This document shows, one piece after another, positions 44,018 through 52,852 of a stretch of DNA of 64,000 bases. Source of the stretch: Noviherbaspirillum galbum (GTDB lineage: Bacteria; Pseudomonadota; Gammaproteobacteria; Burkholderiales; Burkholderiaceae_D); NCBI RefSeq assembly GCF_010974945.1, contig NZ_JAAIVB010000084.1, positions 1 through 64,000 of the forward strand. Reading direction: 5' to 3'. The notes under the pieces were generated by a model that was not told the DNA's origin, searched no databases, and saw only the letters and a program-made list of their open reading frames with translations. How positions within the stretch are numbered: position 1 is the first letter of the stretch; each line of letters starts with the position of its first letter. The position numbers were made by a program, and so were the translations under genes.

Positions 44018-44422
44018 TCAAGGACGGCCTCGGCGTGCTTGATGCGCGGATCCCTTCCTGGCAGGGATCATGTGCGTTCCATGTACGCTTCGTATTGGGA
44101 AAGGTACTTAGTGGAGTTCGCCGAATGGCGTTTAGTTCCGGTTAACATTTCCCGCAATGCATTGCATCGTGGAATGTCGCGGCCGGGCATGGTCTTCGGA
44201 AGCAGGGTGGATGCGCGGACCTTGGCGCGAGGCGTGCCGGACGCTTGACCTACCGTCTTTTCCGGTCGCCCTTACCCTTGCACCCCGCGATGACAAAACA
44301 AAACCGCCATTTCCAACGCTTATCGCCCTCGATGCGCGATAAGCGCCCAAGCAGGCGATTACCGCTCTTCTAAGCCGCACAACCCCTCGCTATACTGGTT
44401 CGCACAACGAAGGAGGAGCACC
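44018..44422. other. Intergenic region between divergent units
   Basis: This is 405 bases without a convincing gene. A possible -10 box TATACT lies at 44391-44396, just before the AAGGAGGA ribosome site of the 44423 gene, with no good -35. A short inverted repeat (GCTTATCGCCC..GCGATAAGC) occurs at about 44321-44345. Open frames here overlap on both strands and look accidental. Confidence 0.4.
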
Positions 44423-45313
44423 ATGTCCCTGCACGAGACGACACCAGAGCCCACCAATCCGCTGGGCATCGCCGGCGTGGAATTCATCGAGTATTCGACG
44501 ACCGAGCCGCTGGCGCTCGGCGCCCTCCTGGAACGGTTCGGCTTCGTGCTGGTGGCGCGCCACCGGTCGCGCGAAGTGGTGCTGTACCGCCAGGGGTCCA
44601 TGAATGTCGTGGTGAACGCCGATCCCTCGGTGGCCGTGACGACGTCGCTCGACAAGCGCACCGTCACCTTGTCCGCCATCGCCTTCCGCGTGCGCGACGC
44701 CGGCCTCGCGTATCACTACGCGGTCGAGCGCGGCGCCTGGCCGATTCCCACCCGCGCATCCGCCATGGAGCTCAACATTCCCGGCGTGCATGGCGCGGGC
44801 GATTCGATCGTGTATTTCGTGGATCGCTACCAGGACTTCTCGATCTACGACGTGGATTTCCGTCCCGTGCCGCATGCCGACATGCAGCCGCCCGCGCTGG
44901 CCGGCTTGCACTTCTTCGGCGTGGTGCAGGCGGTGATGCGGGGCCGCAGCCTGGAGTGGGCGGACTTCTACGCCCAGCTCATGGGCTTCACGGAACTGCC
45001 CAACGGCACCTACTTCGGCGTCGTGCCAAAGGGCATCCTCCTGCAAAGCCCCTGCCGGACGTTTTATCTGCAGCTCATCGAACCGATCTCGGATGCGGAA
45101 GAAATGCATTGGGAAGAAGACCTGATCCGCGTTGGATTGGGTACGCCGGACGTACCCGCCGCGGTGCAGGCCCTGCAGAAGCGCGGCGTGGTGTTCATCG
45201 ACCGCGATCCGGTACAGCCGACCGAGAAAGGCGCATTGACGCAACTGTTCAAGGGCGGCGTCAGTTTCGAACTGGTGCGCAGCACCGAAAGCCATGACAA
45301 GGAGACGCGATGA
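44423..45313 (+). CDS. HPPD-like VOC protein linked to dehydroshikimate dehydratase
   Basis: The 296-residue protein has the two-module fold of 4-hydroxyphenylpyruvate dioxygenase. Two iron-ligand positions are present, H163 in GLHFFGVVQAV and E283 in SFELV. The middle ligand position in LIRVGLGTPDV is R236 instead of histidine, so normal dioxygenase activity is doubtful. In fused dehydroshikimate dehydratases (QuiC1 type) such a domain follows the TIM-barrel domain. Here it is a separate gene placed first, overlapping the barrel gene by four bases. A supporting or ligand-binding role is likely. Confidence 0.8.
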   Translation: MSLHETTPEPTNPLGIAGVEFIEYSTTEPLALGALLERFGFVLVARHRSREVVLYRQGSMNVVVNADPSVAVTTSLDKRTVTLSAIAFRVRDAGLAYHYAVERGAWPIPTRASAMELNIPGVHGAGDSIVYFVDRYQDFSIYDVDFRPVPHADMQPPALAGLHFFGVVQAVMRGRSLEWADFYAQLMGFTELPNGTYFGVVPKGILLQSPCRTFYLQLIEPISDAEEMHWEEDLIRVGLGTPDVPAAVQALQKRGVVFIDRDPVQPTEKGALTQLFKGGVSFELVRSTESHDKETR

Positions 45314-46215
45314 ATCCGAGCAATTTCGGCATGGACACGATCACCCTCGCCGGTCCTCTCGAAGCGAAGCTGCGGGCTTCCCGCGCGGCGGGCCTGACGC
45401 AGATCATGCTGTGGGCGCGCGACCTGGCGGGCCATCCGGAAGGCATCGACGCCGCGGTCAGGCTGGTCCGCGAGAGCGGCCTGCGTGTGACGGGCATCCA
45501 GGTGATGCGCGACTACGAAGGCCTGTCCGGCACCCTGCATCACTACAAGGTGGACATCGCGCGCAGCATGCTGGAAATCTGCCATGCGGTCGGCGCGCCG
45601 CTGCTGATGGTGTGCTCGTCCACGTCGCGCCATGCCAGCGCCGACCACGGCAAGATCGCGGGCGACCTGGCCAAGCTCGCCAACCTCGCGGTGCCGATGG
45701 GCGTACGCATCGGCTATGAAGCCTTGTCCTGGGGACGGCACGTCAACGATTACCTCAGCTCCTGGGAAATCGTGGACGAGGCCAACCATGCCAACCTGGG
45801 GGTCGTGATCGACTCGTACCACATCCTGGCGAACGGCTCCGCGCTCGACGCGCTCGATGGCATTCCCTCGCACAAGATCGCCCTGGTGCAGTTGTCCGAC
45901 TTCATGTGGCGCGAACTGCGTTCGCCGGAAGAGCGCCTCGAAACGGCGCGGCACCTGCGGGTGTTTCCCGGCGAGGGAGAACACTCCGCCGAGTTGTCGG
46001 AACTGCTGCGCCGCCTCTACCGCGGCGGCTACCGCGGCGACTACAGCTTCGAAGTCTTCAATGACGATTATCTGCAGATGCCGCCGGAGGCGGTGGCGAA
46101 ACGCGCGCTGCAGTCGGCGAAATGGGTGACCGACCAGGTCTTGCGCAGGAGCCTGCGCGTGCGCGAAGGCGCGCTCTTCAACGCGGTGGAAACCCACCTC
46201 GTCCCCGCGCCCTGA
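45310..46215 (+). CDS. TIM-barrel 3-dehydroshikimate dehydratase-like protein
   Basis: The 301-residue protein belongs to the sugar phosphate isomerase/epimerase (AP endonuclease 2) superfamily. The metal-site residues expected of dehydroshikimate dehydratases are visible: E137 in GYEALSW, D168 and H171 in VIDSYHIL, Q194 in VQLSD, E248 in FEVFND. The reaction would turn 3-dehydroshikimate into protocatechuate. The context supports this: an HPPD-like gene overlaps upstream and a shikimate/quinate dehydrogenase gene follows. A different sugar-like substrate cannot be excluded. Confidence 0.82.
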   Translation: MNPSNFGMDTITLAGPLEAKLRASRAAGLTQIMLWARDLAGHPEGIDAAVRLVRESGLRVTGIQVMRDYEGLSGTLHHYKVDIARSMLEICHAVGAPLLMVCSSTSRHASADHGKIAGDLAKLANLAVPMGVRIGYEALSWGRHVNDYLSSWEIVDEANHANLGVVIDSYHILANGSALDALDGIPSHKIALVQLSDFMWRELRSPEERLETARHLRVFPGEGEHSAELSELLRRLYRGGYRGDYSFEVFNDDYLQMPPEAVAKRALQSAKWVTDQVLRRSLRVREGALFNAVETHLVPAP

Positions 46216-46260
46216 TACCCGGGGCTCACTGCCTCTTCAAAACACTTTCAAGGAATCATC

Positions 46261-47121
46261 GTGGCTGACAAAAAGCTGCTGCTTGGCCTCATCGGCGCAG
46301 GCATCCAGGCATCGCTGTCTCCGGCGCTGCACGAGCAGGAGGCGCGCCAGCATGGACTGCGCCTGCATTACCAGATCATCGACCTCGACAAGGCGGGCGT
46401 CGGCACCGAAGCCCTGCCCGGCTTGCTGAAGGCCGCGCGCATCATGGGATTCGCCGGCCTGAACATCACCTATCCCTGCAAGCAGGCCGTCATTCCGCTG
46501 CTCGACGAACTCTCCGACGAAGCGCGCGCCGTCAATGCCGTCAACACCGTCGTCATCCGCGACGGCCGCCTCATCGGCCACAACACCGATGGCTCGGGCT
46601 GGACCTGGGGCTTCCGGCGGGCCTTGCCCGACGCGGCGCTCGACCGGGTGGTGCTGCTCGGCGCGGGCGGCGCTGGCGCGGCGATCGCCGACGCGGCGCT
46701 GCGCATGGGCACGAACGAACTGGTCATCGTCGATCGCGAGGCCGAGCGCGCGGAGGCGCTCGCGGTCAGCCTCAACAAGCTGGGCCACAAGGGACGGGCG
46801 AAGGCCGGCAGCGACATCGCGCAAGCCTTGTCCGGCGCCAGCGGCCTGATCCATGCCACGCCAACCGGCATGGACAAGTTGCCGGGACTTCCCTTGCCGG
46901 CCTCGCTGCTGCGGCCGCCGCTGTGGGTCTCGGAGGTCGTGTATTTCCCGCTGCAAACCGCCCTGCTGAAGGCCGCGCGCGATGCCGGCTGCGCGGTAGC
47001 CGATGGCGGCGGCATGGCGGTCGGCCAGGCGGTCGGCGCATTTCGGCTCTTCACCGGCCTGGAGCCTGACGTCACGCGCATGGACAGCCACCTGCGGGCG
47101 CTCGTTCGCGACGGCCGATGA
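46261..47121 (+). CDS. Quinate/shikimate dehydrogenase, AroE family
   Basis: The 286-residue protein starts with GTG. It has the substrate motif SLSP (18-21), catalytic K74 in NITYPCK and D110 in HNTDGSGW, and the nucleotide-binding GAGGAGAA. The C-terminal GMAVGQAVGAFRLFTG is typical. Because it sits with dehydroshikimate dehydratase-like genes and a transporter, I infer a catabolic quinate/shikimate dehydrogenase rather than the biosynthetic AroE. The stop overlaps the MFS gene. Confidence 0.88.
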   Translation: MADKKLLLGLIGAGIQASLSPALHEQEARQHGLRLHYQIIDLDKAGVGTEALPGLLKAARIMGFAGLNITYPCKQAVIPLLDELSDEARAVNAVNTVVIRDGRLIGHNTDGSGWTWGFRRALPDAALDRVVLLGAGGAGAAIADAALRMGTNELVIVDREAERAEALAVSLNKLGHKGRAKAGSDIAQALSGASGLIHATPTGMDKLPGLPLPASLLRPPLWVSEVVYFPLQTALLKAARDAGCAVADGGGMAVGQAVGAFRLFTGLEPDVTRMDSHLRALVRDGR

Positions 47122-48353
47122 AGCCGGCGCGGCACGCGGTGCCGCCATCAGCTGCCGCGCCGGGCGGCGCGCTGCAAGGCATCCTGCCGGCGATCGCCCT
47201 GGTGCTCCTGTTCGCCTGCCAGCCGATCGCCACCGATCTCTACCTGCCAGCGCTGCCGCGTCTGGCGCAGGAATTCGAGGTCACGGCAAGCCGGGTGCAG
47301 ACTACGTTCACGGTCTACCTGTTCGGCTTCGCATTGGCGCACCTGGCGCTCGGATGGCTGCCCGACCGGCTTGGCCAGCGCAAGGTCCTGCTGCATGCGC
47401 TGGCCTTGTATGCCCTCGCCAGCGCGGTAAGCGCGACGTCCGGCCAGCTCTCCATCCTGCTGGCCTGTCGCACGGTGCAAGGCGTGGCCACCGCGCTCAG
47501 CGTAATTTGCGCGCGTTCCGTGATCCGGATGTTCTTCACGCCCGACCAGGGGCCGGGCATCATGGCCAAGAGCCTGACGGGCATGGCATTGATCGCGATG
47601 GCGAGCCCGCTGATCGGCGGCGTGATCGTCACCAGCCTCGGCTGGGGCGCAACCTTCCTGGCGCAGTCCTGCTTCGGCGTGCTTGCCTGGCTGACGGTTT
47701 ACCTGTCGATCCAGGGCACCGGCCCGAGGCCCGCCGCCAAGGCGGGCGTGCCGGCGTCGGCCATCCTGCGCAACCGGCAATTCCTGTTTTCCTCGCTGCT
47801 CGCCGGCGCGAGTTTTTCCAGCGTGCTGTGCTTCCTGCTGTTGTCGCCGTTCATCTTCATCCGCCAGTTCCATCTGTCGGCCTGGGCGTATGGCTGGATT
47901 CCGGCCTGCTGCTCGCTGTTCTTCTTCCTCGGCACGGTACTGTGCCGGCGGCGCCTGCACCGCTATCCGCTGGAACGCGTGATCAAGGCCGGCGCATGGC
48001 TGACGGTGGCGGGCGCGACCTGCCACGCCGCATTCTGGCTTGCCGGGTGGAGCAATCCCTGGACCATCCTGTTCGCGCAATGCCTCTTCATGCTCGGACA
48101 TGGCACCCACCAGCCATGCGGCCAGGCAGGGGCCGTCCTGCCCTTCCGCGAGAACGCCGGCCGTGCCGCCGGGTTTTCCGGCTTCGTGATCACGACGTCG
48201 GCCTTCCTGGCGACACAGGCCGCGGCATCGAGCGCCTTCGCCTCCATTTCCACGCTGGTGCTCGCCACCTGTATCGGCGCGGGCATCGTCGCCTCGCTTG
48301 CGTGGTACGCCTTGCCGCGCGCCATCATGGCGTCGGGGCGCGGCAAGGATTGA
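47118..48353 (+). CDS. MFS transporter, Bcr/CflA family
   Basis: The 411-residue protein has twelve predicted membrane helices. The Bcr/CflA-type features are FACQPIATDLYLPALPRLA at the start, GWLPDRLGQRK as the loop 2-3 motif and CARSVIRMFFTPDQ. This family mostly exports drugs or metabolites. It overlaps the dehydrogenase gene by four bases, so it may export an intermediate or toxic aromatic, or the cluster may use it for uptake. The direction is not visible from sequence. Confidence 0.87.
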   Translation: MKPARHAVPPSAAAPGGALQGILPAIALVLLFACQPIATDLYLPALPRLAQEFEVTASRVQTTFTVYLFGFALAHLALGWLPDRLGQRKVLLHALALYALASAVSATSGQLSILLACRTVQGVATALSVICARSVIRMFFTPDQGPGIMAKSLTGMALIAMASPLIGGVIVTSLGWGATFLAQSCFGVLAWLTVYLSIQGTGPRPAAKAGVPASAILRNRQFLFSSLLAGASFSSVLCFLLLSPFIFIRQFHLSAWAYGWIPACCSLFFFLGTVLCRRRLHRYPLERVIKAGAWLTVAGATCHAAFWLAGWSNPWTILFAQCLFMLGHGTHQPCGQAGAVLPFRENAGRAAGFSGFVITTSAFLATQAAASSAFASISTLVLATCIGAGIVASLAWYALPRAIMASGRGKD

Positions 48354-48431
48354 CCGGCGACGAACAATCAACGCCATTGTCGATGAACAACCAGGACAAT
48401 CAAGACGCGAAGCGGTAATCGAACCCTGACT

Positions 48432-50090
48432 TTACCTGCTTTGTGCAACAACGCCTTGCTGGCATGTAGCCGGCGGCAGTGGAATTTTAAAAACGTAGCT
48501 GCCTCCCGTTAACGGGGTCTTGGTCGTGGTCGAGACGCAGTCGCAGTTATCCGGATCGCAGCCGGCATGGTTATTGTCAAACCCCGATGCCCCCCAAAGG
48601 TTAGCCGTGGTGTTTCCGATAGTCGGTGTGACGGTGACCTGAATGTCGAACGTCGACTTGCCCACGCGCGTATCCGGGCCTGCCTGCCACAAAGCGGTAT
48701 GAACTGCATCGGTGAATGCGCCGACTGGTCTTTGGCCTTGTTGTGGATTGGTACCCGTGTTGTCCCCGAGCTGGGCTCGGCACACATCTTTCGCCGTCTG
48801 TACGTGACTGGTGCAATTGCCGCCGGCATCCGGTTCCTCGCCCCCGGTACAGTATCTGTAAGTCCACATTGCACCTTGATTGGTGGTTTGGCTAAGTTCG
48901 AGTTCGACAGGGGCGACGGTGGTCTGTGTCGTATTGTTCCACGTCACGCCCGTGGAAAGGCCTGCACCCGGCCCCATTCCGTTCACGATCACCATCCCCC
49001 CTAGAGTGAAACTGAAGCCGGATGTATACGTTGTCGCCTGCCCCTGCTGCGCAGGAGGTTTTGCGTTGGTCTGCGCAATGCTGCCGCCATTGAGCGGCAC
49101 CATCTCGACGCTGTACTGAAGCGGATAGTTGATGTAACGGCAGATGTCGGCATTGTTCGACCACGAAGAAGGTGAGCTGCAGTAGTTCCGTTGAGGATCG
49201 TCCTGCCAATTCACGACCACATATTCATCTCTGTCCTGGTCAAGGTACATGGATGTCGAGCCCAGCTCGGTCGCGGCGCTCTGGAATTTGGCGTTGGTCG
49301 CGGTCCAGTCAGCCAGTGCCGTCACCATGTAATAGTCCGAGGTGAGGCCCGTTCTGACGTCCATAGCGCAACTATGCAGCGCGTAGACGTTGACAGTGGT
49401 GTTGTACACGCCGGAAGCACTATTTTGCTGAAAAGTCGTTGTCTGCACGGGAGTCGTTTTCCAGTCGACATTTTGGTTTGTTCCCTGCAGCGCCCGGCTG
49501 CTCGTCGCCGGCAGGCGCGACAATTCGGCCACGGTGAGCTCCACGGCCTTCTTGTGGGCTTGTTTGTTGTCCTGCAGACCCGTGGGATCGGGTTCGCCCT
49601 TCGCGGTCCGCAGGGGACTGAGGTTCACCTGCGAAAGCAGTGTCGTGACGGGAATGCGGTTCTCCTGGCGAACGGAATAAGCCAGTACTCCTCCAGCATC
49701 CTTTGAATCGTAGGTAATGCCTGCACCGATGATTCCGTGCAAGGCTGCGATATCCTCCATCGTGGCGTCAAGCAGCACGATGGCATGCCCGGCGCGGTAG
49801 GTCGCTTTAAGTTCGTCGTTGTGGCTTTGCGGCAGGGTCGACATCATCCTGCCTTGAAGCACGATCGGCGAGTCCTGCCGCAAGGTAAATGGAACCATCT
49901 TCACCTGTTGCGTTATGTCGGCTGCGATGATGCTGTCAATCAAACCGAGTTGCCGGACCTGCGGATTGGAACTTGCCTGGGGCGGTTGGTCGTTGTTGCT
50001 GCCCCCGCACATCACGAGGATGGCAGCCGCAACAAGGGCAGCAAGGATGCGGCCCGCCGTTTTGTATTGAACCGTGCGTCGGTTTGCCAA
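48432..50090 (-). CDS. Large hypothetical lipoprotein
   Basis: I choose a TTG start at 50090, because GGAGG stands five bases upstream and it places a lipobox (ILVMC) at about residue 28 of a 552-residue protein. A longer ATG frame from 50213 has an implausible N-terminus. The mature part is Thr/Asn/Gln-rich and beta-like. It has many cysteines near the end (GCDPDNCDCVS) and a segment FTLGGMVIVNGMGPGAG. I recognise no family. Codon use is less GC-biased than in the neighbours, which hints at transfer. It is convergent with the MFS gene. Confidence 0.6.
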   Translation of the reverse strand: MANRRTVQYKTAGRILAALVAAAILVMCGGSNNDQPPQASSNPQVRQLGLIDSIIAADITQQVKMVPFTLRQDSPIVLQGRMMSTLPQSHNDELKATYRAGHAIVLLDATMEDIAALHGIIGAGITYDSKDAGGVLAYSVRQENRIPVTTLLSQVNLSPLRTAKGEPDPTGLQDNKQAHKKAVELTVAELSRLPATSSRALQGTNQNVDWKTTPVQTTTFQQNSASGVYNTTVNVYALHSCAMDVRTGLTSDYYMVTALADWTATNAKFQSAATELGSTSMYLDQDRDEYVVVNWQDDPQRNYCSSPSSWSNNADICRYINYPLQYSVEMVPLNGGSIAQTNAKPPAQQGQATTYTSGFSFTLGGMVIVNGMGPGAGLSTGVTWNNTTQTTVAPVELELSQTTNQGAMWTYRYCTGGEEPDAGGNCTSHVQTAKDVCRAQLGDNTGTNPQQGQRPVGAFTDAVHTALWQAGPDTRVGKSTFDIQVTVTPTIGNTTANLWGASGFDNNHAGCDPDNCDCVSTTTKTPLTGGSYVFKIPLPPATCQQGVVAQSR

Positions 50091-50406
50091 GGGTGCCTCC
50101 GGTACATTGAATGGCCCGTATCTTCCATGCGAGTCGCCGGGGCGCCCCCAACAGGCAATCGCCAGCATGTTGATTGCAGGGGAAAACCAAATTGCACAAA
50201 GGAGATGACGCAAGGAGTCTTCTGTCGGAAGTCGACGGCATCACCGCTGAAAAGAGCAGCGCGGGTTGGTTACCGATGCCAGCCGGGCAGAAGCATTCAA
50301 TCTAGTGCGGGCTGCGTGCGCAACCAAGGAAACGGCAGAACAATCCTTAATGCGACTGATATTTCACAAAGTTCTTGGGTCGGTTGCATTCGGTGCCACG
50401 CAACTA
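50091..50406. other. Intergenic region of lower GC
   Basis: This is 316 bases between the lipoprotein and YnfA genes, both on the minus strand. It holds the ribosome site of the lipoprotein gene (GGAGG at 50096-50100 on the minus strand). I see no gene, repeat or clear promoter in the rest. Confidence 0.4.
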
Positions 50407-50748
50407 TCAAACAGGCCTTTGACCCAGTGCGATGACACCAGCGCCACAGAGGGCAAGACCGACCCCGGCCGCGTCAGTCCAGCTTGGAGAAACGCCATCG
50501 ACCAGCCATAGCCAGCCGAGGGCCGTTGCAATGTAGATGGCGCCATACGTTGCATATACGCGCCCGCTTGCCGCCGGGTGCAAGGTCAGCAGCCAGACGA
50601 AGATCACCAAGCTGAGCGCCGCCGGCAGCAGCAACCAGATGCCTCCCTTGCCCGTCAGCCAGAGCAGCGGCAAATAACATCCAACCAGCTCAGCAATCGC
50701 TGTAGCGAAGAACAATCCGAACGTCCGCGCAACTCCTGTCCATTCCAT
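50407..50748 (-). CDS. YnfA family (UPF0060) small membrane protein
   Basis: The protein has 113 residues from [20 protein letters not shown] and four hydrophobic helices. It carries the family features [36 protein letters not shown] and the closing [15 protein letters not shown]. It is related to small multidrug resistance pumps. It begins two bases after the MerR-type gene ends and is probably cotranscribed with it, so it may take part in metal resistance. Confidence 0.88.
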   Translation of the reverse strand: MEWTGVARTFGLFFATAIAELVGCYLPLLWLTGKGGIWLLLPAALSLVIFVWLLTLHPAASGRVYATYGAIYIATALGWLWLVDGVSPSWTDAAGVGLALCGAGVIALGQRPV

Positions 50749-50750
50749 GC

Positions 50751-51287
50751 CTATGTCCGCCTGATCTGTTTGAAGGCGGCGGATTCCACAGGCTTTGATC
50801 GTTTCTCCGGTTTCGCCGGTGCCGCGCCGCATCCTTGACCGGCGGCCAGCCCGGCAGGGGCCGCAGCGGACAGATCTTCAATGATGTTGCAATCCCTGGT
50901 AACGCCCTGGCAGCAGGCCTCATCGCAGCTGGCGACGAATGCCATCAGGCTTGCTTCAAGCTGCCGCATTTCCTCGAGCCTGGCGCGCACGGTGTCGAGA
51001 TGCGTTTGTGCCAGATTCCTCACCTCGATGCACGAGCGGTCTCCGTCTTCGAAAAGCTTGACCATTTCGCGTACCTGTTCGATGGGAAAGCCGAAGTCCC
51101 GGCAACGCTTGATGAAGGACAGCCGCTTCAAGTCTGCATCCCGGTAATAGCGCCGGCCGTTCGCCGAACGCTGAGCCAGAGGTAACAAGCCAATTTCCTC
51201 GTAGTAACGAATGGTCGGCACGTTGGTATTCGTCTGTGTCGCCAGTGCGCCGATGCTTAAGCCGGATTGCAGCATGTGGATATCCAT
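50751..51287 (-). CDS. MerR family metal-responsive regulator
   Basis: The protein has 178 residues. The N-terminal MerR winged helix ([22 protein letters not shown]) is followed by a dimerisation helix. Cysteines C86 and C121 are 35 residues apart, as in MerR (C82/C117) and ZntR. C125, C126 and C133 extend the metal site, and C153 lies in the tail. A thiol-bound metal such as Hg, Cd, Zn or Pb is the likely signal. The start at 51287 is favoured; MLQ at 51275 is an alternative. It is divergent from the MerF-like gene, with its operator between them. Confidence 0.88.
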   Translation of the reverse strand: MDIHMLQSGLSIGALATQTNTNVPTIRYYEEIGLLPLAQRSANGRRYYRDADLKRLSFIKRCRDFGFPIEQVREMVKLFEDGDRSCIEVRNLAQTHLDTVRARLEEMRQLEASLMAFVASCDEACCQGVTRDCNIIEDLSAAAPAGLAAGQGCGAAPAKPEKRSKPVESAAFKQIRRT

Positions 51288-51297
51288 CAAAAACCCC

Positions 51298-51329
51298 TTG
51301 CTCCTAAAGTTACTTGAGGATGTACCTTT
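51298..51329 (+). promoter_or_regulatory. MerR-type promoter/operator
   Basis: The dyad CCTAAAGTTACTTGAGG (51303-51319) lies between TTGCTC (51298-51303, -35) and TACCTT (51324-51329, -10) with a 20-bp spacer. Long spacers with a central dyad are the mark of promoters activated by MerR-family proteins. The layout resembles Pb/Cd/Zn-type promoters. It drives the MerF-like gene. Confidence 0.7.
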
Positions 51330-51369
51330 ATTGCAAGCACAACTTCGCTGCTTCTTCTCAAGGAAAATC

Positions 51370-51669
51370 ATGGACGGGAAACAAATGAAGGGTGGTTCAA
51401 CGGCTGTAAAGGCAGGAGCCGCAGGAGCGGTGGGCGTCGCGTTGGCGGCGTGTGCGCCATGTTGCGCTCCTTTGCTCGCGCCACTGGTGGCATGGTTCGG
51501 CTTGTCCGGTCTTGGCATGGCGGCGACCGGCCGGTATGTGGAGATCGCAGCCGGCTCAGCGTTGGTACTTGGCGGACTATTATTGCTTCGCCGTCGCAAA
51601 GCAAGAACCCGGGCGGCCGCATGTCCCGCGAATGGCGCATGTGGCTGCAGCGGAAGTTCCGGGACTTGA
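51370..51669 (+). CDS. MerF/MerT-like small metal transport protein
   Basis: The protein has 99 residues with two membrane helices (about 17-47 and 56-75). The first helix contains CAPCCAP (C28, C31, C32), and the C-terminal tail has C85, C91 and C93 in CPANGACGC. A vicinal cysteine pair in helix one and a cytosolic cysteine motif is the plan of the mercuric transport proteins MerF and MerT. AAGGAA precedes the ATG at 51370. It is controlled by the MerR-type operator upstream. No MerA or MerP is adjacent, so the exact ion is open. Confidence 0.7.
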   Translation: MDGKQMKGGSTAVKAGAAGAVGVALAACAPCCAPLLAPLVAWFGLSGLGMAATGRYVEIAAGSALVLGGLLLLRRRKARTRAAACPANGACGCSGSSGT

Positions 51670-51855
51670 TTCTTCCATCCCACCACATGCCGAGGATCGG
51701 CGATTGGCGGATGCTTGATATCTCCAAGTCTAGGCAGCTTCTTGCGCGGAGCGGAAATCCGGTCTCCTCGAGCCCATCAACTTCAGCGTCATCAATGGTT
51801 GTTTGGAAGCACATTGCTGCCAATGCGCCGCCGACTTGCCCAGGCGCATGCGTAC

Positions 51856-52635
51856 TCAAATCCACATCATGACGGTGTTGGCGGTCGATTGCAGCAGCGG
51901 CACGCAGCGCGCGACCGCCTCGGCGCGCGACGACCCGGAAACGCTCATCGACACGCTGAGCGCTCCCAGCACCACGCCGTGCCGGTTCTTCACCGGCACG
52001 GAGATGCCGCGCAAGCCGATCTCGAACTGGTTTTCCGTCACGGCGAATCCCTGGTTGCGGATGGTCATCAGCTCCTGGAGCAGCTCATCCTTGCTGGTGA
52101 CGGTCATGTGCGTGTAGGGCACCAGCTCCATGGTCTCCAGCATGGCGTGCAGCACCTCGTCGGGCAGCGCAGCCAGCAGTACCCTTCCGGCGGTCGACGT
52201 GAAGGCCGGAAGGCGCGTGCCCGGCTCGAAGCCCGTGGTGAGCAGGCGCGGCGTATTGACACGGCTGACATACACCACTTCATTGCCGTCCAGCACCGAG
52301 AAGTTGGTCGACTCCTGCAGTTGCTGAGTGAGACGCTGCAGGAAAGGCTGGATGGAGCGCGGCAGCTTGGCTGATTCGAGGTAGGAGCGCCCGAGGTTAA
52401 GCACCTTGGGCGTGAGCCAGAACACCTTGCCGTCGGTTGCGGCCATGTCCGCGTGCACGAGCGTGAGCAGGTAGCGCCTGGCGGCGGTGCGGCTCAGGCC
52501 GAGGGTGCGCGCCACGTCGCTGGGCGTCAGGCGCGGCGCGTCCTGGGTGAAAGCCATGATGACTTCCATCCCCTTCAGCAAGCCTTCGATGATGTCTCGC
52601 TTCTGCACTTCCATGTCCAGCGGCTTGGGATCCAT
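51856..52635 (-). CDS. IclR family transcriptional regulator
   Basis: The protein has 259 residues, with GAGGA upstream of the ATG. The N-terminal winged helix has the LTPSDVARTLGLSRTAARRYL pattern (positions 36-56). The effector domain resembles PcaR/PobR-type regulators of aromatic acid catabolism, with SVLDGNEVVYVSRV, RLPAFTSTAGRVLLA and GISVPVKNRHG. It is divergent from the porin gene of the catabolic cluster and is the likely regulator of that cluster. Confidence 0.9.
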   Translation of the reverse strand: MDPKPLDMEVQKRDIIEGLLKGMEVIMAFTQDAPRLTPSDVARTLGLSRTAARRYLLTLVHADMAATDGKVFWLTPKVLNLGRSYLESAKLPRSIQPFLQRLTQQLQESTNFSVLDGNEVVYVSRVNTPRLLTTGFEPGTRLPAFTSTAGRVLLAALPDEVLHAMLETMELVPYTHMTVTSKDELLQELMTIRNQGFAVTENQFEIGLRGISVPVKNRHGVVLGALSVSMSVSGSSRAEAVARCVPLLQSTANTVMMWI

Positions 52636-52852
52636 CGCAGATTTTCCTCAAAAACGGCGATATGCGTTCGCACTGCGCGATTAGCGGCCAATAGAGCGAA
52701 TAGCGCACTTTTTCTTCAATTTGGGCTTGAATATACTGCATTCACATCAAGCGCGCATCCCGCCCGATTCTTGAAAACCCGCGATGGAACAAGGGCAAAC
52801 CGGGGAAGCGAACAAGAAAAAATTTTCCACCTTCCAACTTGGAGAGAAGACA

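Noticed and set aside
44132-44380. Small gene on the minus strand in the gap before 44423
   Set aside because: There is no ribosome site, it overlaps another accidental frame on the opposite strand, and has no recognisable protein features.
47148-48377. Minus-strand frame opposite the Bcr/CflA transporter
   Set aside because: The transporter has twelve helices and family motifs; the opposite frame is charged low-complexity sequence.
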